From assembly GCA_029941985.1 (NCBI GenBank), contig JAPYTV010000019.1, positions 1 through 13,641 on the forward strand: 13,641 bases of DNA, read 5' to 3'. The notes below the pieces were generated by a model. That model was given only the letters and a program-made list of their open reading frames with translations. It made no database searches and was not told the origin of the DNA. This DNA is from Candidatus Pelagibacter sp. (GTDB lineage Bacteria > Pseudomonadota > Alphaproteobacteria > Pelagibacterales > Pelagibacteraceae). The position numbers were made by a program, and so were the translations under genes. Below, one piece after another: positions 1-8,007 of this stretch (within the stretch, counting starts at the first letter, position 1; each line of letters begins with the position of its first letter).

Positions 1-471
1 TGGGAAGTTTGGTGTGATGGAATGGAAATTACACAATTTACTTATTTTCAGCAAATGGCAGGAATTGAATGTAAACCTGTTTCAGTTGAAATCACTTATG
101 GTCTTGAAAGAATTTGTATGTTTACTCAACAAAAGAAAAATGTTTATGATCTTTCATGGAACAATGATGGAGTAAAATATGGAGATGTATTTCATCAAGC
201 TGAAAAAGAATTTTCAGCTTACAACTTTGAACACGCAAATACAGACAGCTTATTTAAAATGTTTGATATGTTAGAATTAGAAGCTAAATCATTAGTAGAA
301 AAAAAATTATCATTACCGGCATATGATCAGTGTTTAAAAGCAAGTCACGTATTTAATATTTTAGATGCAAGAGGAGTTATTAGTGTGGCTCAAAGAGCTG
401 GTTATATTGGAAGAATTAGAAATATCACAAAAGGTGTTGCAGAAATTTGGCTAAGTAGTCAAACAGAATAA
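1..471 (+). CDS. glyQ: Glycyl-tRNA synthetase alpha subunit (5' truncated by window edge)
   Basis: This is the catalytic alpha chain of the bacterial (alpha2 beta2) glycyl-tRNA synthetase, which activates glycine with ATP and charges tRNA-Gly. The reading frame is open from base 1: the first codons read WEVWCDG before the first internal Met at 22, and WEVWCxGMExTQFTYFQQ is a conserved core segment of GlyQ, so the gene begins outside the window. About 156 residues are visible, roughly the C-terminal half of a family that is usually near 300 residues. The stretch VSVEITYGLERICMF holds the class II synthetase motif 3 arginine (GLER). The C-terminal part is the usual helical tail. The TAA stop shares its last base with the ATG of glyS, which points to coupled translation of the two subunits. 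Identity is secure; only the missing N-terminus is unknown. Confidence 0.97.
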   Translation, partial: WEVWCDGMEITQFTYFQQMAGIECKPVSVEITYGLERICMFTQQKKNVYDLSWNNDGVKYGDVFHQAEKEFSAYNFEHANTDSLFKMFDMLELEAKSLVEKKLSLPAYDQCLKASHVFNILDARGVISVAQRAGYIGRIRNITKGVAEIWLSSQTE

Positions 472-2537
472 TGTCTGAGTTTTTTTTAGAACTTTTTAGT
501 GAAGAAATTCCTGCAGGTTTGCAGAAAAATTCTCGTATATTTTTATTGGATAGCTTTCAAAAATTATTTGAAGAAAAAGATATAATTTTTAAAAAAAGTA
601 TATCACACTCAACACCAAATAGACTTGTCATCTCATTTGAAGGTTTAACTAAAGAAATAACTCAAAAAGCTGAGGAAATAAAAGGACCAAATGTCAATGC
701 CCCAGAAAAATCAATAGATGGTTTTTTAAGATCTAATCAAATGAATAAAAAAAATTTATTTAAAAAGTTAATAGAAAAAGGAGAATTTTACTTTTTTAAA
801 AAACCGTCAAAGAAAATAAATACTATCGATTTATTGCAAGAACAAACTCCATTAATTCTCGATAAAATGCAATGGAAAAAATCAATGAAATGGGGAGATT
901 TTAATCTTCATTGGGCAAGACCATTAAAATCAATATTAGCTGTTTTTGATGGGAAAAACTTAAGTTTTAAATTTCATCACTTATCTTCTTCAAATACAAC
1001 ATTTATTGATAAAGAATTTGAGGATAAGAAAAAAATATTTAAAGATTTAAAAAGCTATAAAAAATTTTTTTACCAATCAGGAATAATTATAGATCATAAT
1101 TTAAGAAAAGAATTTATAGAAAAAAAACTTCAAAAAGTATCTAAAAAAAAAGACATCATAATAGAGTCAAATAATAAGCTCTTAGATGAAGTTACAGGAC
1201 TGGTAGAAAAACCAAATATTTTACTTTGTAAATTTGATGAAAAGTTTTTAAATATTCCAAAAGAAATATTGATTATTACAATGCAATATCATCAAAAATA
1301 TTTTCCTACATTTAATAAAAAAGGAGATATTACTAATACATTTTTGGTGGTTGCAAATAATAAAGATACAAAAGGATTTATTAAATTAGGAAACGAAAGT
1401 GTCGTAGAAGCTAGATTAAGTGATGCTCAATTCTTTTGGGAAAAAAATAAATCACAAAATTTAGTTAAACAAGTTTCAAAGTTGAAAACTATAAATTATT
1501 TTAAAGGACTAGGGTCGTATTTTGATAAAATTCAAAGAATGAAAAAACTTGGGGGAATGATTTCTGATAAATTATTAATAAGTAAAGAAAAGGTAGAGTT
1601 ATCAGCTTCTATTTGTAAAGTAGATTTAATTTCGGATTTAGTGAGCGAGTTCCCGGAGCTTCAGGGAATTATGGGAGGACATTTTTCTGAAACACAAGGT
1701 TTTGATAAAGATATATCTTTAGCAATAAGTGAACACTATCTTCCATTAGGAATAGATGGCAAAATACCAAAAAAACCATTTAGTATTGCTCTAGCACTTA
1801 CTGATAAGCTTGATACTTTAGTTGGATTTTTTGGCATTAATCAGAAACCAACAAGCTCAAAAGACCCTTATGCATTAAGAAGATCAGCTTTAGGAATTAT
1901 TAGGTTGCTGATTGAGAATAATAAAGGATTTAAAATTAAAGATCTAATTACTTACGCTATTTCATTGCATAGAAATCAGGGATTTGAATTATCTAATGAA
2001 TCTTTGCAGGAAGAATTAATAGATTTTTTATTAGATAGACTAAAATACTATATGAAAGAAAAAGAAATTCGTATTGATATAGCTGAAGCTAGCATCAATT
2101 CATTTGGTGTAGACCATATAAACAAAATATATAAAAAAGCATTAACTCTAAATAAATTAATTAATAAACAAGTAGGGAAAGATATTTTCTCTAGCTACAA
2201 ACGAGCTGCAAATATCCTAGATAGTGAATTAAAAGATAAACAACTTGAACTATCAAATACAACTGATCCAGGTATTTTTAAAAATGAATTTGAAAAGAAT
2301 TTATTAAAAAAAATCAATGAATTAAGGAAATATTTTACAAACATAAATAGAGATGAGAACTATACTCAGTCTCTTACTAATTTAGCCAATGCTAAAAAGG
2401 TGATTTTTGAATTTTTTGACAATGTAAAAGTTAACGATGAAGATAAAAATATTAAAAAAAATAGATTGGAACTTTTACAAATGTTATGTAAAACCTTTGA
2501 TAATTACATAAACTTTTCAAACATCGAGACCAATTAA
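471..2537 (+). CDS. glyS: Glycyl-tRNA synthetase beta subunit
   Basis: This 688-residue protein is the beta chain of heterotetrameric glycyl-tRNA synthetase, which contributes tRNA binding to the complex. It starts with the family's N-terminal signature (FFLELFSEEIPAG). The middle carries MGGHFSETQG around residue 404 and the hallmark KDPYALRRSALGIIR around residue 464. The last roughly 130 residues match the position of the DALR-type anticodon-binding domain. Length is normal for the family. The ATG overlaps the glyQ stop by one base, there is no Shine-Dalgarno sequence, and the stop again overlaps the next ATG by one base, so glyQ, glyS and ppdK look translationally coupled. The protein is very lysine- and asparagine-rich, as expected from the base composition, with no sign of frameshift. 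Confidence 0.97.
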   Translation: MSEFFLELFSEEIPAGLQKNSRIFLLDSFQKLFEEKDIIFKKSISHSTPNRLVISFEGLTKEITQKAEEIKGPNVNAPEKSIDGFLRSNQMNKKNLFKKLIEKGEFYFFKKPSKKINTIDLLQEQTPLILDKMQWKKSMKWGDFNLHWARPLKSILAVFDGKNLSFKFHHLSSSNTTFIDKEFEDKKKIFKDLKSYKKFFYQSGIIIDHNLRKEFIEKKLQKVSKKKDIIIESNNKLLDEVTGLVEKPNILLCKFDEKFLNIPKEILIITMQYHQKYFPTFNKKGDITNTFLVVANNKDTKGFIKLGNESVVEARLSDAQFFWEKNKSQNLVKQVSKLKTINYFKGLGSYFDKIQRMKKLGGMISDKLLISKEKVELSASICKVDLISDLVSEFPELQGIMGGHFSETQGFDKDISLAISEHYLPLGIDGKIPKKPFSIALALTDKLDTLVGFFGINQKPTSSKDPYALRRSALGIIRLLIENNKGFKIKDLITYAISLHRNQGFELSNESLQEELIDFLLDRLKYYMKEKEIRIDIAEASINSFGVDHINKIYKKALTLNKLINKQVGKDIFSSYKRAANILDSELKDKQLELSNTTDPGIFKNEFEKNLLKKINELRKYFTNINRDENYTQSLTNLANAKKVIFEFFDNVKVNDEDKNIKKNRLELLQMLCKTFDNYINFSNIETN

Positions 2538-5200
2538 TGAATAAATTGATTTTGAATTTTAAATCAAAAGATTTAAAAAAAATTAAGAATCCTAAAATTT
2601 ATTTAGGTGGAAAGGGTGCTAATCTTTCTGAAATGGGAAGAATGGGATTGCCTGTTCCACCGGGGTTTACCATTTCAACAAAAGTCTGTGATCTATTCTA
2701 TAAAAATAAAAAAAAGCTAAATTCAAAAATAATTAATGAAGTTAAAAAAGAGTTAAAAATTATTGAAAAGGATGTTAAGAAAAAATTTGGTGATTTAAAA
2801 AATCCATTATTATTATCCGTTAGATCAGGAGCAAGAGTTTCAATGCCGGGAATGATGGATACAATTTTGAATCTTGGCCTAAACGACAAAACCGTAATTG
2901 CCTTGGCAGATAAAACATTCAATACAAGATTTGCCAAAGATAGTTATAGAAGATTTATTCAAATGTATGGCAATGTTGTAATGGGAGTTGAAAGTTATCA
3001 TTTTGAAGAATTAATTGAAAATTATAAATTAACTAAAGGTGTACTTTTAGATACAGATTTAGATGAAAATGATTGGGAAGGTTTAATTAAAGATTTTAAG
3101 AAAGTAGTTAAAGATCAAACCAAAAAAGATTTTCCACAAAATGTATTTGTTCAATTGTTTGGAGCAATTAGTGCGGTATTTTTATCTTGGGAAAGTAATA
3201 GAGCAAATGTTTATAGAAAATTGAACCAAATACCTGTCGAGTGGGGCACTGCAGTTAATGTTCAATCAATGGTGTTTGGAAATATGGGTGAAGACTGTGC
3301 AACAGGTGTTGTTTTTACGAGAAATCCATCTGATGGAAGCAATGAAGTTTATGGAGAATATTTAATTAATGCTCAAGGAGAAGATGTTGTAGCAGGAACA
3401 AGAACTCCACAACATATAACTAAAAAAGCTAGAAAAGATGCAAAATCAAAAGGGCTATCGATGGAAGAGTCTATGCCAAAAATATTTAAACAATTAGATA
3501 AAATTTTAGAAATTTTAGAAAAACATTACAAAGATATGCAAGATGTTGAGTTTACTGTTGAGAATAAAAAATTATGGATGTTACAAACAAGATCAGGAAA
3601 AAGAACTTCAAAGTCAGCAGTTAAGATTGCTGTAGATATGGTTAAAGAAAAACTTATATCAAAAAAAGAAGCTGTATTAAGAATAGATCCAAATTCTTTA
3701 GATACATTATTGCACCCAACTCTAGATGAGAGAAGTTCAATTAATATTATAGCAAATGGATTACCTGCTTCACCAGGCGCGGCATGTGGTAAAGTTGTTT
3801 TTTCTTCAGACGAAGCAGAAAGATTAAATAGCATGATGCAAGATACAATTTTAGTTAGAGTAGAAACTTCACCTGAGGATATTCATGGAATGCATGCGGC
3901 CAAGGGAATTTTAACCTCAAGAGGTGGAATGACAAGTCATGCAGCTGTTGTAGCAAGAGGAATGGGAAGACCTTGTGTTTCAGGATCAAGCGAAATTGAT
4001 ATTAATTATGAAGCTAAAACTTTTAAAACATCATCTGTAGAAATTAAAGAAGGAGATATAATTACAATAGATGGTTCATCAGGTAGAATTATTTCAGGAG
4101 AAGTGCCAACAGTTAAACCTGAAATTTCAGGAGATTTTTCAAAATTAATGAGTTGGGCTGATGGGTTTAGAAAATTAAAAGTAAGAACAAATTCTGAAAC
4201 GCCACTTGATACAAAAACAGCAAGAGATTTTGGCGCTGAAGGCATAGGTCTTTGCAGAACAGAACATATGTTTTTTGATGAAGAAAGAATTTTATCAGTT
4301 AGAGAGATGATTTTATCAAAAACAATAGAGGACAGAAGTAAAGCATTAGAAAAACTTTTACCTTATCAAAGAAAAGATTTTTCAGAGATATTTAAAATCA
4401 TGAATGGTTTACCAGTCACAGTAAGGTTGTTAGATCCGCCATTACATGAGTTTCTTCCTAAAACAGAAAAAGAAATTAATGATGTAGCGAAAGCTGTAGG
4501 TTTGCCTTTAAAAGAAATTGAATCAAGAATTAATGAATTACATGAACAAAACCCGATGTTAGGACATAGAGGGTGTAGACTAGGAATTTCATTTCCAGAA
4601 ATTTATGAAATGCAATGTAGAGCTATTTTTGAAGCCTTAACAGAACTTAAAAATAAAAAAATAAAATCAGCATTCCTAGAAATTATGATCCCATTAGTAT
4701 CTACAGAGGCTGAAATAAAGATAATGAAAGATTTAGTAGTAAGAGTAGCAGAACAAGTTCAAAAAGATAACAAAGTTAAAATTGATTATTTAGTTGGAAC
4801 TATGATTGAGTTACCAAGGGCAGCTTTAAAAGCAAAAGATATAGCTAAACACGCAGATTTTTTTAGCTTTGGAACAAACGATTTAACACAAACAACTTTT
4901 GGAATAAGCAGGGATGATAGTGGCAAGTTTTTAAATGATTATATTGAAAACAAAATATTCTCGATTGATCCATTTATTTCAATTGATGAGGGTGTGGGTG
5001 ATTTAATAGAAATTGCTGTTGAAAAAGGTAGAAAACAAAATAAAAAAATTAAACTTGGAATTTGTGGAGAACATGGTGGAGATCCAAAAAGTATTAAGTT
5101 CTGTTCAGATATAGGTTTAGATTATGTTTCGTGTTCACCTTATAGAGTTCCAGTCGCAAGGTTAGCTGCTGCACAAGCAAAATTAACTAAAAAAAATTAA
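2537..5200 (+). CDS. ppdK: Pyruvate, phosphate dikinase
   Basis: This cytoplasmic enzyme reversibly converts pyruvate, ATP and phosphate to phosphoenolpyruvate, AMP and pyrophosphate, linking the lower glycolytic and gluconeogenic steps. At 887 residues it is full length. The N-terminal ATP-grasp domain shows GGKGANLSEMGRMGLPVPPGF (from about residue 24) and SVRSGARVSMPGMMDT. The swivelling phosphohistidine domain has GGMTSHAAVVARG with catalytic His468; the neighbouring Thr466 corresponds to the plant regulatory threonine. The C-terminal TIM-barrel, PEP-binding domain has FGTNDLTQTT and GICGEHGG with the catalytic Cys843. A glyQ-glyS-ppdK order is familiar from Alphaproteobacteria, so this is probably the last gene of that operon. 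Its TAA lies inside a TTAA that also supplies the stop codon of the convergent nadC gene. No PPDK regulatory protein gene is visible in the window. Confidence 0.97.
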   Translation: MNKLILNFKSKDLKKIKNPKIYLGGKGANLSEMGRMGLPVPPGFTISTKVCDLFYKNKKKLNSKIINEVKKELKIIEKDVKKKFGDLKNPLLLSVRSGARVSMPGMMDTILNLGLNDKTVIALADKTFNTRFAKDSYRRFIQMYGNVVMGVESYHFEELIENYKLTKGVLLDTDLDENDWEGLIKDFKKVVKDQTKKDFPQNVFVQLFGAISAVFLSWESNRANVYRKLNQIPVEWGTAVNVQSMVFGNMGEDCATGVVFTRNPSDGSNEVYGEYLINAQGEDVVAGTRTPQHITKKARKDAKSKGLSMEESMPKIFKQLDKILEILEKHYKDMQDVEFTVENKKLWMLQTRSGKRTSKSAVKIAVDMVKEKLISKKEAVLRIDPNSLDTLLHPTLDERSSINIIANGLPASPGAACGKVVFSSDEAERLNSMMQDTILVRVETSPEDIHGMHAAKGILTSRGGMTSHAAVVARGMGRPCVSGSSEIDINYEAKTFKTSSVEIKEGDIITIDGSSGRIISGEVPTVKPEISGDFSKLMSWADGFRKLKVRTNSETPLDTKTARDFGAEGIGLCRTEHMFFDEERILSVREMILSKTIEDRSKALEKLLPYQRKDFSEIFKIMNGLPVTVRLLDPPLHEFLPKTEKEINDVAKAVGLPLKEIESRINELHEQNPMLGHRGCRLGISFPEIYEMQCRAIFEALTELKNKKIKSAFLEIMIPLVSTEAEIKIMKDLVVRVAEQVQKDNKVKIDYLVGTMIELPRAALKAKDIAKHADFFSFGTNDLTQTTFGISRDDSGKFLNDYIENKIFSIDPFISIDEGVGDLIEIAVEKGRKQNKKIKLGICGEHGGDPKSIKFCSDIGLDYVSCSPYRVPVARLAAAQAKLTKKN

Positions 5201-6030
5201 ATTTCTAATTTTAAGTCTACAGCAGTAGAGCTGTGGGTGATACTACCAATAGAAATTCTATCAACACCAGTTTTAGCAACAGCTTTAATTGATTTTAAAT
5301 TGATATTTCCAGAAGCTTCTGTTTCATAATATTTTTTTGCTATTTTAACTCCAGCCTTTAGGTTTTTAATATTCATATTATCAAACAAAACTGTATTGAA
5401 TTTTAAACCTATTATTTTTTTAAGTTGATCTAAATTATCTACTTCAACAGTAATTTTTCTACCTTTCTTATTTTTAATGGCTAGAGAAACTAAAGTTTTG
5501 ATATCAGAGCTTGCTATATGGTTATCTTTAATTAAAAATTCATCACTTAAGTTAAACCTGTGATTAACTCCACCACCTAATTTTACAGCATATTTTTGTA
5601 CAACTCTTAAAGTTGGAATTGTTTTTCTAGTGCAGCAAATTTTACATCTTTTATTAACCAACTTAACAAATTCATTAGTTTTAGTAGAAATACCTGAGAT
5701 ATGACTTATAAAATTTAAAGCAACCCTCTCACCAATTAATATATTTTCAGCTTTACCTTCAATTATTGCAATTAAATCATTTTTTTTTACAGAAGAACCT
5801 TCTTTTTTTTTAAGAGTAAATTTTATTTTTTTATCTATTAGTTTAAAAGTTTGTTTTGCAAATTCTAAACCACCAATCACAGCTTTTTGATTAGCAATTA
5901 ACTTAAGTTTAACAACTTTTGTATTTTTAATTAAGTTTGAAGTAATATCACCAGAAGGGTAAAGATCTTCGTTTAAAGCAAGTTTTACAGTATTCTTAAT
6001 ATAATAATTACTTAATTTGATTTGAGACAC
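5197..6030 (-). CDS. nadC: Nicotinate-nucleotide pyrophosphorylase (quinolinate phosphoribosyltransferase)
   Basis: NadC joins quinolinate to PRPP with decarboxylation, giving nicotinate mononucleotide for de novo NAD synthesis. The 277-residue length is normal. Family motifs are present in order: GERVALNFISHISGI (100-114), CTRKTIP (133-139), KLGGGVNHR (150-158), FLIKDNH (165-171), VEVDN (195-199), DNMN (217-220), EASGNI (238-243) and RISIGS (258-263). These supply the Arg, His and Lys residues that bind quinolinate and PRPP. The start codon is GTG at 6030; there is no ATG until residue 219, so GTG is the credible start. Only 5 bp separate it from the nadA stop and no Shine-Dalgarno sequence is evident, so it probably depends on nadA translation. 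The stop overlaps ppdK tail to tail by 4 bp. Confidence 0.96.
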   Translation of the reverse strand: MSQIKLSNYYIKNTVKLALNEDLYPSGDITSNLIKNTKVVKLKLIANQKAVIGGLEFAKQTFKLIDKKIKFTLKKKEGSSVKKNDLIAIIEGKAENILIGERVALNFISHISGISTKTNEFVKLVNKRCKICCTRKTIPTLRVVQKYAVKLGGGVNHRFNLSDEFLIKDNHIASSDIKTLVSLAIKNKKGRKITVEVDNLDQLKKIIGLKFNTVLFDNMNIKNLKAGVKIAKKYYETEASGNINLKSIKAVAKTGVDRISIGSITHSSTAVDLKLEI

Positions 6031-6035
6031 TTTTA

Positions 6036-7025
6036 TTATCTGCCAACTGCAGTCATTCTTTCAACAGATATTCTGGCTTTGTTTATAGTTTCTGTATCCA
6101 TAATTATTTCACCAGTTTCGTTTTCTAGACAATCTAAAATTTTAGGTAGAGTAATTTTTTTCATATGAGGACAAAGATTGCACGGTTTAATGAATTCTAC
6201 ATTTGGGTTTTCTACTTGAATGTTGTCACTCATCGAACATTCTGTAACCATCATTACTTTTTTAGGTTGATTGTCTTCAACATATTTAATCATTCCCGAC
6301 GTAGAGCCTGCAAAATCACTAGCCTTGATTACATCTGGTGGGCATTCTGGGTGTGCAATTATTTTTATTCCAGGGTTACTTTTTCTAATATCACGAATTT
6401 GTTTTTCATTGAATTGATCATGAACTATACAAATTCCTTTCCAAGCGATAATTTCAACATCGGTTTGAGAAGCAACGTACTTTGCTAAATAATCATCTGG
6501 TAAAAATATTACTTTTTTTACACCCAGTGATTTTACAATTTTTACTGCATTAGCAGAAGTACAACAAATATCAGTTTCAGCTTTAACTTCGGCCGATGTA
6601 TTAACATATGATACGACAGGAACACCTGGATATTTTTCTTTTAACAATCTTACGTCTTTACCAGTAATTGAAGAAGATAAAGAACATCCAGCTCGCATGT
6701 CTGGTAATAAAACTTTTTTTTGAGGACTCATTAGTTTTGCTGTTTCTGCCATAAAGTGAACTCCAGCCATAATAATAATGTCAGCAGAAGTTTTGGAAGC
6801 TTCAACAGCTAATGCTAAAGAGTCAGCAGAAAAATCAGCTACACCATGATAAATTTCAGGTGTTTGATAATTATGTGCAAGTATAACTGCGTTCTTTTCT
6901 TTTTTTAATTGGTTAATTTTATGAATATATGGAGCATGAACAGGCCATTCAATTTCAGGTAAAACCTTTGAAATTTTTTTATATATAGGGTCTGTTGCTT
7001 TTTTTACTTCTTGAGTAAATTCCAT
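6036..7025 (-). CDS. nadA: Quinolinate synthase (4Fe-4S)
   Basis: NadA condenses iminoaspartate with dihydroxyacetone phosphate to quinolinate, using an oxygen-sensitive 4Fe-4S cluster. Numbering from the ATG at 7025, three cysteines match the known ligands by spacing and context: Cys114 (DMRAGCS), Cys199 (KGICIVHD) and Cys285 (CNLCPHM). Other family motifs are LAHNYQ, GVADFSADSL, MAGVHFMAET, SYVNTSAEVKA and IAHPECP. Length is about 329 residues. An in-frame TTG at 7040 would add five residues (MIDFN) and has AAGG ten bases upstream, so the longer start is possible; I prefer the ATG because TTG starts are rare. It is followed after 10 bases by the nadC start codon. No nadB (aspartate oxidase) is in the window. 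The gene follows ygfZ on the same strand. Confidence 0.95.
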   Translation of the reverse strand: MEFTQEVKKATDPIYKKISKVLPEIEWPVHAPYIHKINQLKKEKNAVILAHNYQTPEIYHGVADFSADSLALAVEASKTSADIIIMAGVHFMAETAKLMSPQKKVLLPDMRAGCSLSSSITGKDVRLLKEKYPGVPVVSYVNTSAEVKAETDICCTSANAVKIVKSLGVKKVIFLPDDYLAKYVASQTDVEIIAWKGICIVHDQFNEKQIRDIRKSNPGIKIIAHPECPPDVIKASDFAGSTSGMIKYVEDNQPKKVMMVTECSMSDNIQVENPNVEFIKPCNLCPHMKKITLPKILDCLENETGEIIMDTETINKARISVERMTAVGR

Positions 7026-7076
7026 ATTAAAATCTATCAATTTGAAAGAACCTTGTCATTCATTTATTCTGACGCA

Positions 7077-7964
7077 CTATTTAATCCAACTAGGTATTTT
7101 AATTTTTACTACAGCATTTTCACTTTTAAATTCATTTTTTTCATTGAAATTATCATCTAAATATTTGACTAGGGCAAATGGATGCTCATTATTAATCAAT
7201 ACTTTCCCTATTTCTATATCACCACTATAAATTGAGGCATTTTCATTTAGCTCTCCTTTAATTACCTGAATAGGTAGAAGTCTTTTTGAAAGCTTGTTTT
7301 TTAATTTAATTCTTGCAGTATTTTCTTGTCCAACATAACAACCTTTTTTAAAATCAATTCCATTAAGTTCTTCAAAATTACATTCAATACCAAATAACTT
7401 GTTTTGTAATTTATTCATATCCTTTTGAGGAATTCCCAACTCATGACTAAATTTATAATATTCATCAATATTAGTGTCTTTTAATTCTAGTTTTTTTAGA
7501 GATAAATAAAGTTTTTCTAAATTAATAATAAGTCTTGCTCCAAGGTCTTTATTTCTTGGATCTAGTAAAATTGAGTCCTCTCTATATTTAATTGTATTTC
7601 CTGGGGTATCTTTAGCTTTCTCAAATGATAAAAACTTTTCATGATTGAAAGCTGCAACAACAAATTCATTACTTAAATTCATAATTTCAACATTTGATCT
7701 AAGTTTATAAACACTGAGTTGCTTAAAAAGACCTTCAGCTTGAGATTTTTCGCAATCAAAAAAATAGCCAGATTTATGCTTGACTATAATAAAAGAAAAT
7801 AGAAATTTCCCCTGCGGAGTTAATAGTGACGCGAAACAACTGTTCGTGTTATTAACTTTTTTAATGTCATTACTAATGAGGTTTTGTAAAAATTCATCTA
7901 CATCTTTGCCATTTATATAAAGAATCCCTCTATCTTTTAAAATATATACACTTTGAATATTCAT
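7077..7964 (-). CDS. ygfZ: Folate-binding YgfZ/GcvT-related protein
   Basis: This 295-residue protein belongs to the YgfZ family, cytoplasmic tetrahydrofolate-binding proteins related to the glycine cleavage T protein and, in E. coli, needed for full activity of several Fe-S enzymes. The diagnostic motif KGCYVGQE is at residues 207-214, with the family cysteine Cys209. The N-terminal part has the expected pattern (a short strand ending in INGKDVDEFLQNLISNDI, then a SLLTPQGKFLFSF segment). The C-terminal barrel is short. The start is the ATG at 7964, without a Shine-Dalgarno sequence and about 15 bases from a -10-like box. It lies upstream of nadA and nadC on the same strand and probably heads that operon. 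The neighbouring NadA is a 4Fe-4S enzyme, which fits the family role, though a direct link is inference. Confidence 0.9.
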   Translation of the reverse strand: MNIQSVYILKDRGILYINGKDVDEFLQNLISNDIKKVNNTNSCFASLLTPQGKFLFSFIIVKHKSGYFFDCEKSQAEGLFKQLSVYKLRSNVEIMNLSNEFVVAAFNHEKFLSFEKAKDTPGNTIKYREDSILLDPRNKDLGARLIINLEKLYLSLKKLELKDTNIDEYYKFSHELGIPQKDMNKLQNKLFGIECNFEELNGIDFKKGCYVGQENTARIKLKNKLSKRLLPIQVIKGELNENASIYSGDIEIGKVLINNEHPFALVKYLDDNFNEKNEFKSENAVVKIKIPSWIK

Positions 7965-7978
7965 ATTTGATTGATGTC

Positions 7979-7995
7979 TAATTATAATATAATTA
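7979..7995. promoter_or_regulatory. Putative divergent promoter core between ygfZ and dihydroorotase
   Basis: The 43-bp gap between two head-to-head genes contains an odd palindrome with 8-bp arms, TAATTATA-A-TATAATTA. It holds perfect TATAAT hexamers on the + strand at 7983-7988 and 7988-7993 and on the - strand at 7986-7981. A + start point near 8000 would leave a leader of under 10 bases before the dihydroorotase ATG, and a - start point near 7974 a leader of about 10 bases before ygfZ. The -35 hexamers are poor: TTGATT at 7967-7972 with a 15-base spacer is the best on +. In A+T-rich DNA such boxes arise by chance, but each gene needs a promoter here and no other space exists. Confidence 0.5.
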
Positions 7996-8007
7996 CTTTT
8001 TGCATAA

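Noticed and set aside
2698..4245. Three antisense frames of 79 to 102 codons opposite ppdK
   Set aside because: They lie fully inside a well-conserved gene with all catalytic motifs and show no recognisable domain; their sequence is explained by the complementary strand.
5790..5830. T-rich runs inside nadC as possible terminators
   Set aside because: They are lysine codons read from the opposite strand, without a stem before them.
6165..6488. 107-codon + strand frame opposite nadA
   Set aside because: It overlaps conserved nadA cysteine motifs and has no ribosome binding site or known motif.
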